Part shown: one piece after another, positions 53,236 to 63,252 of the stretch | Layout: every line of letters starts with the position of its first letter | How positions within the stretch are numbered: the stretch's first letter is position 1 | Assembly (NCBI RefSeq): GCF_017357425.1 | Contig: NZ_CP014571.1 | Span: forward strand, 806,001 to 870,000 | Source of the DNA: Arthrobacter sp. D5-1 | Lineage (GTDB): Bacteria > Actinomycetota > Actinomycetes > Actinomycetales > Micrococcaceae | Reading direction: 5' to 3' | Length of the DNA: 64,000 bases | Notes under the pieces: model-generated | Told to the model about the DNA's origin: nothing | Database searches by the model: none | What the model saw: the letters and a program-made list of their open reading frames with translations, nothing else | Translations under genes and position numbers: made by a program

Positions 53236-54453
53236 ATGACAACAGCTGCTGGAACTGACGCCGGAAGAACCTCCGCGCCAGAGGCCGGCAACCTTTCACG
53301 CCCTGGGAATTTGTTTCAGCTCCTCCGCGACGGCAGGGCCCGTACACGTGCTGAGCTTGTTGAAACCACTGGACTGGCCCGTTCCACCGTTGCTGCCCGC
53401 ATTGACGCCCTCATCAGTTCCGGACTTGTGGGTCCCGCCGGTGAGGCTTCCTCCAGTGGCGGCAGGCCGCCGTCGCGCTTTGCTTTCAACCCCGCCGCGA
53501 GGGTGGTCCTGGCCGTCGACGTCGGAGCTACCCACGTGATTGTTGCCGTCACCGACCTCGGCGGCAGCGTCCTGGCCGAGCGGCGCTTGGCGCAGGAAGT
53601 CGCCGACGGGCCGGATGCGGTCCTGGGCCGCGTGGTGGCTGCGGGCCGTGAACTCCTGGCCGAAGCCGGACGGAAACCCGGCGACCTCGCTGGCATGGGA
53701 ATCGGATTGCCCGGGCCTGTGGAGCACCATACCGGGCGACCCGTGAAGCCGCCGATTATGCCTGGCTGGGACGGATTCGACGTCGTCTCCTACGTTCAGC
53801 GTTCTTGGCCGGTTCCTGTCCTGGTGGACAACGACGTCAACATCATGGCGCTCGGCGAGCGCACCGCCTACTGGCCGGACCACCAGAACTTCCTGTTCAT
53901 CAAAGTGGCTACGGGCATCGGAGCCGGCATAATCAGCAGTGGTCAATTGCAGCGCGGTGCCAACGGCACCGCCGGCGACCTCGGCCACGTCCGTGTCCCA
54001 CGCGGCGACGACGTTCTCTGCCGGTGTGGCAATCACGGATGCCTTGAGGCGCTTGCATCAGGTCCCGCCGTCGCGCGTCAGCTGCAGGCCCAGGGGCTGG
54101 AAGCGTCTACCGGCGGTGATGTCCTCAGGCTCGTTGGTGAAGGAAATCTGCAGGCGATCCAGGCGCTGCGGCAGGCGGGGCGCGACGTCGGCGATGTGCT
54201 GGCCACCGTGGTCAACCTGCTCAATCCGTCCATGATCATCATCGGCGGCAGTGTGGGGGAGTCCGGCGAGCACCTTGTGGCCGGCATCCGCGAAGTGGTC
54301 TACCGGCGGTCCTTGCCGCTGGCCACCACGCACCTGCGCATCGGCATCTCCATGGCAGGCCAGCGTGCCGCGGTCCTGGGCGCCAGCCAAATGGTCACCC
54401 AGCATGTCTTGTCGCCGGCCGTGATTGAGGCCACGCTCCAAGCAGCGGGTTAG
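53236..54453 (+). CDS. ROK-family transcriptional repressor
   Basis: A 405-aa ROK regulator (from ATG 53236; GTG 53197 is an alternative, and neither has a good ribosome site). An N-terminal winged HTH (RTRAELVETTGLARSTVAAR) precedes the ROK fold with the phosphate-binding DVGATH, GIGLPGPVEHHTG, VDNDVNIMALGE, GIGAGI and the zinc motif CRCGNHGCLEALAS. It is divergent from the seven-gene operon and is its likely regulator, responding to a sugar. Confidence 0.9.
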   Translation: MTTAAGTDAGRTSAPEAGNLSRPGNLFQLLRDGRARTRAELVETTGLARSTVAARIDALISSGLVGPAGEASSSGGRPPSRFAFNPAARVVLAVDVGATHVIVAVTDLGGSVLAERRLAQEVADGPDAVLGRVVAAGRELLAEAGRKPGDLAGMGIGLPGPVEHHTGRPVKPPIMPGWDGFDVVSYVQRSWPVPVLVDNDVNIMALGERTAYWPDHQNFLFIKVATGIGAGIISSGQLQRGANGTAGDLGHVRVPRGDDVLCRCGNHGCLEALASGPAVARQLQAQGLEASTGGDVLRLVGEGNLQAIQALRQAGRDVGDVLATVVNLLNPSMIIIGGSVGESGEHLVAGIREVVYRRSLPLATTHLRIGISMAGQRAAVLGASQMVTQHVLSPAVIEATLQAAG

Positions 54454-54544
54454 GTCTTGTTGGGTACCGGTTGCCGGATGAGGGCGTGATAGCAATGAAA
54501 GTGATGAAAACTCCTCCTGCATTCTGTGCTTGCCCCTGCGCCCG

Positions 54545-55738
54545 ATGACCCAGTTCCTCGCTAAAGTTCCCCGCGGCTGGCTGATCCTTGCGTGCATTGG
54601 CCTCATTGCCCTGAACATGCGCGGTCCCTTTGTGGCTGTGGCTCCTGTGGTGGACTCTCTGCAGCAAGACCTCGGATTCTCGCCTGTAGAGCTTGGACTG
54701 CTGACTGGCATTCCCGTGCTGTGCTTCTCCCTCGCTTCCCCGTTGGCTTCCCTGGCGGGACGCCGGTTTGGGGCCGAGTTCGCCGTCATGCTGACGTTGC
54801 TCGGAGTGTTGGCCGGCGTGGTCATCCGCTCCAGCGGTGGCGGTGCCTCGGTGATGGTGGGCACGGTGGTCATTGGCGTGGCCATCACCATCGGCAACAT
54901 CGCGGTGCCGCTGATCATCCGGCGCGACTTCGCACCCCGGCGCCAGGCGACCGCGATGGGCGTTTACACCGCCGCGCTGAATGTTGGTTCGTTCCTTACC
55001 TCCGTGGCTACTGCTCCTCTTGCTGAGCTGGTGGGCTGGCGGCTTTCCCTCGCGGCGAGCGCTTTGCTGGCTTTGGTCGCGATCCTGTTCTGGGTTCCTA
55101 CTGTTGGTCCGCGGCGGGCGTTTGTCCCCCTTGCGGTTCCTGCTCCTCCGGCTTCCCCGGCGGGGCGCGTCGCGGGTGTCCGCTGGCTGACTGCGGGCCT
55201 CACACTCGGCTTCGCGGGGCAGGCGTTCTCCTACTACGGGGTTACCGCCTGGCTCCCGAGCTTCCTCTCCGATGAACTCGCCATGGGCACCGCCGAAGCC
55301 GGGGCAGGATCCTCCCTCTTCCAGATCTTCGCGATTGTGGGCGGCCTGGGCGTACCACTCCTGGCTCGTTTCGCCAGTACGACGACGGTTGCGGTCACCT
55401 TGAGCGCGCTGTGGCTGACCGTACCCTTCGGATTGTTGCTGGCACCTTCGTGGTGGTGGATGTGGTCCTCGCTGGGCGGTATTGCCCAAGGTGGCGGCAT
55501 CACGGTGATCTTCATAGCCATCATCAAGTTCGCCCAATCTCAGGCCGCCGCCGGCAGGATGTCCGCCGTGGTGCAGGGGGTGGGCTACTGCTTCGCTGCG
55601 TTGGCTCCCACTGCCATCGGGTTCGTGCACAGTGTTACCGACGGCTGGACGGTGCCGCTGTTCGTGATCCTCGGCTCGGTCCTGACGTTCTGTGTGTGCA
55701 CCACGTTGTCCGTGCGCTGGGTGGCCCGGCAGCGGTAA
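54545..55738 (+). CDS. MFS transporter, CynX/NimT family
   Basis: A 397-aa, 12-helix transporter. It starts with WLILACIGLIALNMRGPFVA and has the N-R-P/G-like helix-1 pattern of CynX (cyanate) and NimT (2-nitroimidazole) transporters. ATG 54545 has no ribosome site; TTG 54530 is in frame. There is no cyanase nearby, so the substrate is unknown. It follows the ROK gene by about 90 bases but is probably independent. Confidence 0.82.
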   Translation: MTQFLAKVPRGWLILACIGLIALNMRGPFVAVAPVVDSLQQDLGFSPVELGLLTGIPVLCFSLASPLASLAGRRFGAEFAVMLTLLGVLAGVVIRSSGGGASVMVGTVVIGVAITIGNIAVPLIIRRDFAPRRQATAMGVYTAALNVGSFLTSVATAPLAELVGWRLSLAASALLALVAILFWVPTVGPRRAFVPLAVPAPPASPAGRVAGVRWLTAGLTLGFAGQAFSYYGVTAWLPSFLSDELAMGTAEAGAGSSLFQIFAIVGGLGVPLLARFASTTTVAVTLSALWLTVPFGLLLAPSWWWMWSSLGGIAQGGGITVIFIAIIKFAQSQAAAGRMSAVVQGVGYCFAALAPTAIGFVHSVTDGWTVPLFVILGSVLTFCVCTTLSVRWVARQR

Positions 55739-55755
55739 ATCGGCTGGGCATGGGT

Positions 55756-55834
55756 AAGCCCCGCTGCTGGGCTGCCTCCCCGACGGTCGGGGTCACTTGT
55801 TGCGAAGAGTGCAGGCAGCCCAGCGTCGGGGCTT
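55756..55834. terminator. Branched bidirectional terminator
   Basis: Two 22-base arms (55756-55777 and 55813-55834) pair with only two mismatches. Inside lie CCCCGA-CGG-TCGGGG (55778-55792) and a weaker CACT/AGTG hairpin, so the RNA could fold as a three-way junction. It lies between convergent genes. Confidence 0.7.
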
Positions 55835-55858
55835 GGTGTGTCGCTGACCAGCGAAAAG

Positions 55859-57511
55859 CTAGGCGGCGACGAGTTCCTCCTCCGTGGCCTCTTCACGGGC
55901 CTCGGTGAGGAAGCGGGCGTACGCGGGGATGGTCAGGAAGGTGGGGAATTCTTCGGCCAGTGTGACTTCTTCGAAGATGGCGCGGGCGTCAGCGAAGCGG
56001 TCTCCATCGAAGCGTTCCAGGCGGGCGTATTCCTCGTCCAGCATGTCTTCCACCCATTCGCGGGTGATGATATCGCCGTGGTCGGTGATGGCGTGGGAGT
56101 GGATCCACTGCCACAGCTGGGACCGGGAGATCTCGGCGGTGGCGGCGTCTTCCATGAGGTTGTGGATGGCCACAGCTCCGTTGCCGCGCAGCCAGGACTC
56201 GATGTACCGGATGCCTACCTCGATGTTCAGGCGGACCCCGCCCTCGGTGATGGTTCCCTCGGTGCTGGCGATGTCGATCAGTGCGCGGTCATCGGGGGTG
56301 ACATCCTCGCGGGAGCGATCCAACTGGTTGGGGCGGTTTCCGAGAACTGAGTCGAACACTTCCCGGCATACCGGCACCAGATCCGGGTGGGCCACCCACG
56401 AACCATCAAAACCGTCGTTGGCCTCACGGGTCTTGTCGGCGCGGACTTTCTCGAAGGACGCGGTGTTGGCGGCTTCGTCCTTGCGGTTGGGAACAGCGGC
56501 GGCCATCCCACCGATCGCCATTGCCCCGCGACGGTGGCAGGCCCGGACCAGTTGCTCGGTGTAAGCGCGCATGAACGGCTGGGTCATGGTCACCTGGCCG
56601 CGGTCCGGGAGCACAAAACGCGGTCCGCGGGTGCGGAAGTTCTTGATCAGGGAGAAGATGTAGTCCCAGCGGCCGGCGTTCAAACCCGACGCATGGTCGC
56701 GCAGTTCGTAAAGGATCTCTTCCATCTCGAATGCGGCCGTGATGGTTTCGATCAGGACAGTGGCACGAATGGTGCCCTGCGGGATGCCGAGCAGGTCCTG
56801 GGCCAGGACGAAGATGTCGTTCCACAGGCGGGCCTCGAGGTGGTTCTCGATCTTCGGCAGGTAGAAGTACGGGCCCTTGCCCTGGGCGAGCAGGCGGCGG
56901 GCATTGTGGAAGAAGAACAAACCGAAGTCCACAATGCCGCCGGCGATCGGCTTGCCGTCGATCAGCATGTGCTTCTCGGGCAGGTGCCAGCCACGGGGAC
57001 GGACCACGATGGTGGGCAGGTCCTCGGCGGACTTGAGCTTGTACTCCTTGCCCTCAGGGGACGTGAAGTCGATGCGCCGCTCCAAAGCATCGGTCAGGTT
57101 CAGCTGGCCCTGGATGACGTTGCGCCACGTCGGCGTGGACGAGTCCTCCATGTCTGCCAGCCAGACCTTGGCCCCGGAGTTCAAGGCGTTGATGGTCATC
57201 TTCTTGTCCACCGGGCCCGTGATCTCCACGCGGCGGTCCTCCAAACCCGGAGCCGGGGGAGCTACACGCCAGCTCGGATCATTCCGGATGCCCTCGGTTT
57301 GCGGCAGGAACCGCGGATCCTGGCCACCGGAAATCTGGTTACGGCGGGCGTGCCGTGCCTGCATCAGCTCCTGACGACGATCAGCAGTAGCCCTGTGCAA
57401 CTTGCCGATGAACTCCAAGGCGTCCGGAGTCAAAACCTCGTTCTGCCGGCAGATGGGCTGCGCGGTGATAGTGATGCCATTGATAGTGAAGTTGTCAGTG
57501 AAGCTGTTCAT
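55859..57511 (-). CDS. aceB: Malate synthase A
   Basis: Condenses glyoxylate with acetyl-CoA to malate. The 550-aa length is that of the A isoform. The signature reads [20 protein letters not shown]; upstream [15 protein letters not shown] holds the catalytic Arg, and [20 protein letters not shown] is the conserved C-terminal block. AGGAGAG precedes ATG 57511. It lies 249 bases after aceA on the same strand, with hairpins between, so the two may be partly independent. Confidence 0.95.
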   Translation of the reverse strand: MNSFTDNFTINGITITAQPICRQNEVLTPDALEFIGKLHRATADRRQELMQARHARRNQISGGQDPRFLPQTEGIRNDPSWRVAPPAPGLEDRRVEITGPVDKKMTINALNSGAKVWLADMEDSSTPTWRNVIQGQLNLTDALERRIDFTSPEGKEYKLKSAEDLPTIVVRPRGWHLPEKHMLIDGKPIAGGIVDFGLFFFHNARRLLAQGKGPYFYLPKIENHLEARLWNDIFVLAQDLLGIPQGTIRATVLIETITAAFEMEEILYELRDHASGLNAGRWDYIFSLIKNFRTRGPRFVLPDRGQVTMTQPFMRAYTEQLVRACHRRGAMAIGGMAAAVPNRKDEAANTASFEKVRADKTREANDGFDGSWVAHPDLVPVCREVFDSVLGNRPNQLDRSREDVTPDDRALIDIASTEGTITEGGVRLNIEVGIRYIESWLRGNGAVAIHNLMEDAATAEISRSQLWQWIHSHAITDHGDIITREWVEDMLDEEYARLERFDGDRFADARAIFEEVTLAEEFPTFLTIPAYARFLTEAREEATEEELVAA

Positions 57512-57615
57512 TTCAATCTCTCCTATGAGAAGCAAATGTTCGACGGCGGCACTTGCATGAGGTGCGCACCAGACCGGAGGTGCGGTGATGCGGCAGCCTG
57601 CGTAAAGGGGCCCTG

Positions 57616-57657
57616 TGCCCGCCCCCGACCGAGCTCTACGAGGTCCTGGGGCGGGCA
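57616..57657 (-). terminator. Hairpin in the aceA-aceB gap
   Basis: TGCCCGCCCC (57616-57625) and GGGGCGGGCA (57648-57657) form a perfect 10-bp stem. A second stem GGTGAGC/GCTCACC (57723-57746) lies 14 bases after the aceA stop. The 249-base gap otherwise shows no gene. Confidence 0.5.
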
Positions 57658-57760
57658 TGGGGATAGCAGGCAGAGCATTACCGCACTGCAGGTCGGAGGC
57701 GAGTGCCGCCGTCGTGCCTTCCGGTGAGCGAAGCGAACAGCTCACCTTTGGGCGTTTTGG

Positions 57761-59092
57761 TTAGTGGAACTGGCCTTCTTCGGTGGATCCCACCAGGGCC
57801 AGGGTGGATGCGTTCGGGTTGAGCGCGGTTGCGATGTCGTCGAAGTAGCCGGTGCCGACCTCGCGCTGGTGCTTGGTAGCGGTGTAGCCGCGGGATTCGG
57901 AGGCGAATTCCTTTTCCTGGAGCTCGACGTAGGCGCTCATGCCTTCACGGGCGTAGCCGTGGGCGAGGTCGAACATCGAGTAGTTCAGGGCGTGGAAGCC
58001 GGCCAGGGTGATGAACTGGAACGTGAAGCCCATGGCACCGAGTTCGCGCTGGAACTTGGCGATGGTGGTGTCGTCCAGGTGCTTGCGCCAGTTGAAGGAC
58101 GGGGAGCAGTTGTAGGAAAGCATCTGGTCCGGGAACTCGGCTTTGACCGATTCGGCGAACTTACGGGCCAGCTCCAGGTCCGGGGTGCCGGTCTCCATCC
58201 AGATGAGGTCGGAGTACGGTGCGTAGGCCTTGGCACGGGCGATGCAGGGTTCGATGCCGTTGCGGACCTTGTAGAAGCCCTCGGCGGTACGAACCGGCTG
58301 TCCGCCTTCGCGGAGGATGAATTCCTGGTCGCGCTCGTCAACGTCGGAGGTGATCAGGGTTGCTGCTTCGGCGTCGGTGCGGGCGATGACGACGGTGGGG
58401 GTGTCGGCGACGTCGGCTGCCAGGCGGGCGGCGTTCAGGGTCCGGATGTGCTGCTGGGTGGGGATCAGCACCTTACCGCCCAGGTGGCCGCACTTCTTTT
58501 CGGAAGCGAGCTGGTCTTCCCAGTGAACGCCCGAGGCACCGGCGGTGATCATGGATTTCATGAGTTCGTAGGCGTTCAGCGGGCCACCGAAACCTGCTTC
58601 GGCATCGGCGACGATCGGGACCAGCCAGTCCTCAACGGTCTTGACGCCCTCGGCATACTCAATCTGGTCTGCGCGGAGCAGTGCGTTGTTGATGCGGCGG
58701 ACAACCTGCGGGACCGAGTTGGCCGGGTAGAGGGACTGGTCCGGGTAGGTCTGGCCCGAGAGGTTGGCGTCTGCTGCCACCTGCCAGCCGGAGAGGTAGA
58801 TGGCGCGGAGGCCGGCCTTGACCTGCTGCACTGCCTGGTTGCCGGTCAGTGCGCCCAACGCGTTGGTGTAGCCGCCGGTGGGAGCTTCCTCGGTGAGCTG
58901 CTTCCAGAGCTTCTCCGAACCGCGGCGGGCCAGGGTGTGCTCTTCGGAGACGCGACCGCGGAGGCGGACGACGTCGGTGGCCGAGTAATCACGGGTGACG
59001 CCTTCCCACCGCGGGTTGGCAGACCATTCAAGTTCCAGCGCCGCTGCCTGCTGCTCTGCGGACTGCTCTGCGGGTTCAAACGATGCGGTCAT
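57761..59092 (-). CDS. aceA: Isocitrate lyase
   Basis: Cleaves isocitrate to succinate and glyoxylate. The 443-aa protein has the active-site [11 protein letters not shown] loop, [13 protein letters not shown] and [14 protein letters not shown] 59092 with AGGAG upstream is the true start; the much longer open frame is an artefact of the divergent RamB-like gene. The promoter lies in the 144-base gap to that regulator. Confidence 0.96.
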   Translation of the reverse strand: MTASFEPAEQSAEQQAAALELEWSANPRWEGVTRDYSATDVVRLRGRVSEEHTLARRGSEKLWKQLTEEAPTGGYTNALGALTGNQAVQQVKAGLRAIYLSGWQVAADANLSGQTYPDQSLYPANSVPQVVRRINNALLRADQIEYAEGVKTVEDWLVPIVADAEAGFGGPLNAYELMKSMITAGASGVHWEDQLASEKKCGHLGGKVLIPTQQHIRTLNAARLAADVADTPTVVIARTDAEAATLITSDVDERDQEFILREGGQPVRTAEGFYKVRNGIEPCIARAKAYAPYSDLIWMETGTPDLELARKFAESVKAEFPDQMLSYNCSPSFNWRKHLDDTTIAKFQRELGAMGFTFQFITLAGFHALNYSMFDLAHGYAREGMSAYVELQEKEFASESRGYTATKHQREVGTGYFDDIATALNPNASTLALVGSTEEGQFH

Positions 59093-59236
59093 TGCATGTC
59101 TCCTAATATCCAAGTGGGGCTCCCGGGCCGGCCTCCGCTGCGCCTTTGCTGCATCGGCCGGCTTGCCCGGGGTCTGTCTTTCTTTTTCGTAAGTCCTACT
59201 TTTCTGCACTTCCAAGGGGGTTGCTAGAGGAAAACT

Positions 59237-60760
59237 ATGGAAAGAATGCACTTCTTCGCGTATTCTCAAGAAATGTCGCCTGTGAGCTGGAATCGTGAAG
59301 TCGCATCGCCGTCGTTGTCGCCTGCGCCCCCTGAACTGGACGTCATCAGCCTTGGCCGCCGCGTGCGCCACCTGCGCAAGCAGGCCGGACTGACGCTGGA
59401 CGACTTGAGTGCCGCCGTCGGGACCGCACCAAGCCAGCTGAGCCTGCTTGAAAACGGCAAGCGGGAGCCCAAACTGGGGTTGCTGCAGCAGCTGGCCGTG
59501 TCGCTGAATGTGAGTATCGACCAGCTGTTGGGGGCCGAGCCGCCGAGTCGCAGGGCTGCGCTGGAAATCGAGCTCGAGCGGTACCAGCGCGGACCACTCT
59601 ACGAGTCCCTGAACCTGCCGAAAATCCGCATCAGCTCGCGGCTTCCGCTTGATGTGCTGGAGTCGCAGGTGGGGCTGCTGCAGGAGCTCGAACGCAAACT
59701 TAATGAGCAAGTTGCGACGCCGGAAGAAGCCCGCCGTGCCAACGGCGAGTTGCGTGCCATGATGCGCGAGCGCGGTAACTATTTCCCCGAGTATGAGGCC
59801 GAGGCGCAGAAGGTCCTCAAAGGTGTCGGCTACACCACCGGTCCGCTGAGCCAGCATGTCATTGCCGACATCGCCGAGAACCTCGGGTTTTCCCTTCATC
59901 ATGTGGGCGATTTGCCGCACTCCACACGGTCCGTGACGGACTTGAAGAACCGCAGAATTTACCTGACGCAGAATCAACGCCAGGACCATGATCCCCGGTC
60001 GGTCCTCCTCCAGGCGCTGGGCCACTACGTCCTCGGACACGAAACTCCGCGCAACTACGGGGATTTCCTGGCACAGAGGGTGGCCACCAACTACTTCGCG
60101 GCTGCTTTGTTGCTTCCGGAGCAAGCAACGGTGGAGTTCCTGCAAAAAGCCAAAGCGGCCAAGGAAATCGCTGTGGAAGACATTCGGGATGCTTTCGCCG
60201 TGTCCTACGAGACCGCCGCGCACCGATTCACCAACCTGGCCACGAAGCACCTCGGCATCACCACGCATTTCCAGAAGACGCACCAGTCCGGCATCATCTA
60301 CAAGGCGTACGAGAACGACGGCGTCACTTTCCCGCAGGACCATACCGGGGCCATTGAGGGGCAGCCATCGTGCAAGGCGTGGACCTCACGTGCCGTGTTC
60401 GACGTGCCTGACAAGTTCAGCGCTTACAGCCAGTACACCGACACACCCTCGGGCACGTACTGGTGCACAGCGCGCACCGAGCGGTCAGCCAACGGCGAGT
60501 TCTCACTCAGTATCGGTGTTCCCTACCAGCACGTGAAATGGTTCCGCGGCCGGGAGACCACGGCCCGGGCCACGTCCAACTGTCCGGATCCCAATTGCTG
60601 CAAGCGGCCGCCGGCCTCTCTCGCCAACGAGTGGGCGGGCAACGCCTGGCCATCCGCCAGGGCGCATTCGCACCTGCTCGCGGCCATGCCTCCAGGAGCC
60701 TTTCCCGGCGTGGACGAGACCGAGGTGTACAGCTTCCTGGCCGCCCACTCCGACCGCTGA
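59237..60760 (+). CDS. RamB/ScfR-type short-chain acyl-CoA-responsive regulator
   Basis: A 507-aa regulator. An XRE-type HTH ([20 protein letters not shown]) at about 40-95 is followed by an IrrE-like/DUF955 region ([19 protein letters not shown]) and a C-terminal domain with clustered Cys ([12 protein letters not shown]). This is the RamB architecture; RamB represses glyoxylate-shunt and acetate genes in Corynebacterium. GAGG lies 6 bases before ATG 59237. Divergent from aceA. I did not find a convincing RamB site in the gap. Confidence 0.9.
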   Translation: MERMHFFAYSQEMSPVSWNREVASPSLSPAPPELDVISLGRRVRHLRKQAGLTLDDLSAAVGTAPSQLSLLENGKREPKLGLLQQLAVSLNVSIDQLLGAEPPSRRAALEIELERYQRGPLYESLNLPKIRISSRLPLDVLESQVGLLQELERKLNEQVATPEEARRANGELRAMMRERGNYFPEYEAEAQKVLKGVGYTTGPLSQHVIADIAENLGFSLHHVGDLPHSTRSVTDLKNRRIYLTQNQRQDHDPRSVLLQALGHYVLGHETPRNYGDFLAQRVATNYFAAALLLPEQATVEFLQKAKAAKEIAVEDIRDAFAVSYETAAHRFTNLATKHLGITTHFQKTHQSGIIYKAYENDGVTFPQDHTGAIEGQPSCKAWTSRAVFDVPDKFSAYSQYTDTPSGTYWCTARTERSANGEFSLSIGVPYQHVKWFRGRETTARATSNCPDPNCCKRPPASLANEWAGNAWPSARAHSHLLAAMPPGAFPGVDETEVYSFLAAHSDR

Positions 60761-60762
60761 CC

Positions 60763-60870
60763 CTCTCTCACATCACTCGTGCTTGAGGCCCACGCTCTCT
60801 CACATCACTCGTGCTTGAGCGTGACCGTCTATCACCTTCCGGCAACATTTGGCGATCCCTCTCTCACATC
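60763..60870 (+). repeat. 32-bp-period tandem repeats upstream of the serpin gene
   Basis: A 25-base unit beginning CTCTCTCACATCACTCGTG at 60763 recurs exactly at 60795. A third, shorter copy (CTCTCTCACATC) begins at 60859, exactly two periods later, and a degenerate copy (GTCTATCACCTT) sits at 60827. Four units in perfect 32-bp register suggest protein-binding iterons. Confidence 0.75.
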
Positions 60871-60931
60871 GAGTGAGTTCCCACGTCAAAGGGGGCACCA
60901 TGTGAAGACAACGCCAAGCAGGGGATGCGCC

Positions 60932-62236
60932 ATGAATTCAGTCCGGAAGGTGGCCGCGGCCATCGCGGCAGCCGCAGTGGTAAGTGGTTCTGCGACTCTC
61001 AGCGCCTGCGCACCCCAACCATCCGGCGTCGAACTCCAAACGGCCGACGGCGTGACCCGGGCGTCGGTGCAAACGGCGGACTACCCGGCGCAGCTTAAAG
61101 CCTTCAACGCCTCTGCACGCAAGCTCGGTGCCACCTTGCTCGCCGATGGCGGCGACTCCTCCAATGGAAACGTCGTGTCGTCGCCGGCAAGCCTGTTGAT
61201 CGCGTTGAGCATGCTCCGCGCAGGCGCCTCGGGTGCCACGGCTGCAGAGATGGACTCAGCTCTGGGGTTGCCCACCGAGGGGCGCGACGAAGCGATGAAC
61301 GCGCTGCTCGCCTCCTTGGAAAAGTTCGACGGCGACCCCAGCTCGGTGGACGAAGACGACCCGCCGCGCAAACCGGTGATGCATGCTGCCAACGGGCTGT
61401 TCATTGATAGAGGCGTCCCTACCGGCGGGGCCTTCCTGGCCACGCTCGCCAAACATTTCGGCACGGGGGTGTACCCGGTGTCGTTCCGGGACGAGGCCGT
61501 CACCAAACCGGCCATCGATCGCTGGGTCAGCAGGAACACCGGGGGTCGGATCAAGGAAGCACCCGCACAATACGATCCCGACAACACCTTCAGCCTGCTC
61601 AACACGCTCTATCTCGCAGCTGCCTGGCAGACGCCGTTCGACGCGAGCGACACCTCGGACGCGCCCTTTACCAAGGCTGGTGGAGAAGTCATCGAGGTAC
61701 CGGCCATGAGCGCCCTCTTGGGGTTGGCCTACGCAGAGGGCCCCGGATGGAAGGCCGTGGACCTGCCTTACGCCGAGGGCTTCGTGATGCGGCTGATACT
61801 GCCCGACGGCGGTGCGTCGGGTTCGGCTGGTTCGGCTGCGGTTTCTGCGGAGGTGCTGGGTGAGGTGGCGGGCGGATTGAGCAGCGCCCCTTTGGATATG
61901 GTCCACCTGCAGCTGCCCAAGTGGGACCACAAGACCACGTTCGACCTGCGTAAGGTCTTCGAAACACTCGGACTCAACCAGATGCTGGCCACGGACAAGG
62001 ACTTCAACGACATCCAGCCGGACATGAAACTGACACAGGCTGCGCAGGCCGCCAACATTACGGTTGCCGAGAAGGGCACCATCGCGTCGGCCGTCACTCA
62101 ACTTAACGCCGTGGGCTCAGCCGCAGCGCCCGAACCCCAACGCGAGCTGATCCTCGACCGCCCGTTCCACTACGAGATCGTGCATGTGGAGACGGGAATG
62201 CCTCTGTTCACGGGGTGGGTGGCTGACCCGCGGTGA
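60932..62236 (+). CDS. Serpin-family lipoprotein
   Basis: A 434-aa serine protease inhibitor-like protein. The signal peptide ends at the lipobox LSAC (Cys26). Serpin landmarks follow: NVVSSPASLLIALSMLRAGA, GRIKEAPAQYDPDNTFSLLN, LYLAAAWQTPFD and the hinge EKGTIASAVT (380-389), then the reactive loop and the DRPFHYEIVH..PLFTGWVADP end. The hinge has mostly small residues, so it may be inhibitory. GTG 60902 with GGGGG upstream is an alternative start. Bacterial serpins are uncommon; a defence role against host or competitor proteases is plausible. Confidence 0.9.
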   Translation: MNSVRKVAAAIAAAAVVSGSATLSACAPQPSGVELQTADGVTRASVQTADYPAQLKAFNASARKLGATLLADGGDSSNGNVVSSPASLLIALSMLRAGASGATAAEMDSALGLPTEGRDEAMNALLASLEKFDGDPSSVDEDDPPRKPVMHAANGLFIDRGVPTGGAFLATLAKHFGTGVYPVSFRDEAVTKPAIDRWVSRNTGGRIKEAPAQYDPDNTFSLLNTLYLAAAWQTPFDASDTSDAPFTKAGGEVIEVPAMSALLGLAYAEGPGWKAVDLPYAEGFVMRLILPDGGASGSAGSAAVSAEVLGEVAGGLSSAPLDMVHLQLPKWDHKTTFDLRKVFETLGLNQMLATDKDFNDIQPDMKLTQAAQAANITVAEKGTIASAVTQLNAVGSAAAPEPQRELILDRPFHYEIVHVETGMPLFTGWVADPR

Positions 62237-62271
62237 GGGCCGGCCTATCGAGTTCGCTGGAACGCTGCGGT

Positions 62272-62303
62272 AACGCCGGAAGTTTCCGGGGGTTCCCGGC
62301 GTT
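62272..62303 (+). terminator. Terminator after the serpin gene
   Basis: AACGCCGG (62272-62279) and CCGGCGTT (62296-62303) form an 8-bp stem followed by TT, 36 bases after the serpin stop and ahead of the convergent TetR gene. Confidence 0.55.
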
Positions 62304-62336
62304 TTCCCGCGACCTCAGTGCCGGTAGTGGCCGCGG

Positions 62337-62951
62337 TTAGCGGACCAGGCGGCTCACCAGTATGGCCGCCGCATCTACCACTTCGTCGGCCTCGCGCTTG
62401 GTGGCGCTGAGGGCTACTTCCTGCCCTGCCACGGTGACGATGTCCGTGATGACAGCCACCGTGAGCCTGCCAAGGGTGTCGTCGCTGGCACCCAGGAGCA
62501 CGGTATTTTGCCGGACCCACTCGCGTCCGCGCTCGCGTCGCAGTACCTCGAAGCCCGGGGGAGTGTCGCCTTCAATGAACACCCGCTCCAGATCACGGTG
62601 CTTCCAGGTGTAGTCGAAGTAGCTGCGGCTGCCTACGTTGAACAGGGCCAAGGGGTCGTTCTCGCCGTTTTTACGGGATTTGGCCACGGCCGCGGCCACC
62701 AGGCGCTCGTGTTCGTTTTGATAGTCGTCCCACAGTGCCAGGAAGAGTTCTGTCTTGCCGCCGAAGTGGTGATAGAGGCTGCCTACGCTGGATCCAGCGC
62801 GGGCCACGATGTCCGAGATGCTCGCGCCGGTGAAGCCATGCTCGACGAATACATCGCTGGCCGCATCCAGCAGGTTGCGTTGGGTTGCCGCGGTGCGGGT
62901 CCATTTCCAGGAGCCGGCATGGCTGGCTACTTCGGACGTCTTACGGACCAC
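62337..62951 (-). CDS. TetR-family regulator
   Basis: A 204-aa repressor starting at GTG 62951, preceded by GGGAGG at 6 bases. The HTH is FVEHGFTGASISDIVARAGS then SVGSLYHHFGGKTELF. The C-terminal domain has no recognised ligand motif. It is divergent from the cytochrome b-type gene, 301 bases away, and may regulate it. Confidence 0.87.
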   Translation of the reverse strand: MVRKTSEVASHAGSWKWTRTAATQRNLLDAASDVFVEHGFTGASISDIVARAGSSVGSLYHHFGGKTELFLALWDDYQNEHERLVAAAVAKSRKNGENDPLALFNVGSRSYFDYTWKHRDLERVFIEGDTPPGFEVLRRERGREWVRQNTVLLGASDDTLGRLTVAVITDIVTVAGQEVALSATKREADEVVDAAAILVSRLVR

Positions 62952-63252
62952 GCTTGGCCTCCCTTCGCGGCAGGACGTAGATCGGAGTGTCGGACGGCTA
63001 TTTTTTGGAATCCTACCTCCCAAGGAAACCAGATAGCCAGCAACAAGCCTTGACTGGCTCATGAAACACAGGAAATAATTCTGGAAGTCTGTTCTAGAAA
63101 TACGTATTGCGGCATGTATCCGAATGCTGCGATTTTTGACGTCGAACGCCCCGAAACCCGGGTGCCGTTTTCACCGTCGGGCCGCAACTGGTTGAATCGC
63201 TGTATAGCGCCAACTGGTCGCAGCCAAACAAGCCAGAGAGGAACGCGGCCTG
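62952..63252. promoter_or_regulatory. Divergent promoter region, TetR / cytochrome b-type gene
   Basis: This 301-base gap has no supported gene. It contains two adjacent perfect palindromes, TTCTAGAA (63092-63099) and AATACGTATT (63099-63108), the best candidate TetR operator. AT content rises locally around 63070-63130. Confidence 0.5.

Noticed and set aside
54545..55738. Link of the CynX-type transporter to cyanate or cyanide handling by the nitrile cluster
   Set aside because: No cyanase or hydroxynitrile lyase is present and the gene is 8 kb away behind another operon.
57764..59227. 487-codon plus-strand open frame opposite isocitrate lyase
   Set aside because: Antisense shadow with no recognisable domain; aceA on the other strand is unambiguous.
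60763..60870. CRISPR array interpretation of the 32-bp-period repeats
   Set aside because: The spacer between the exact units is only 7 bases, there are too few units and no cas genes.
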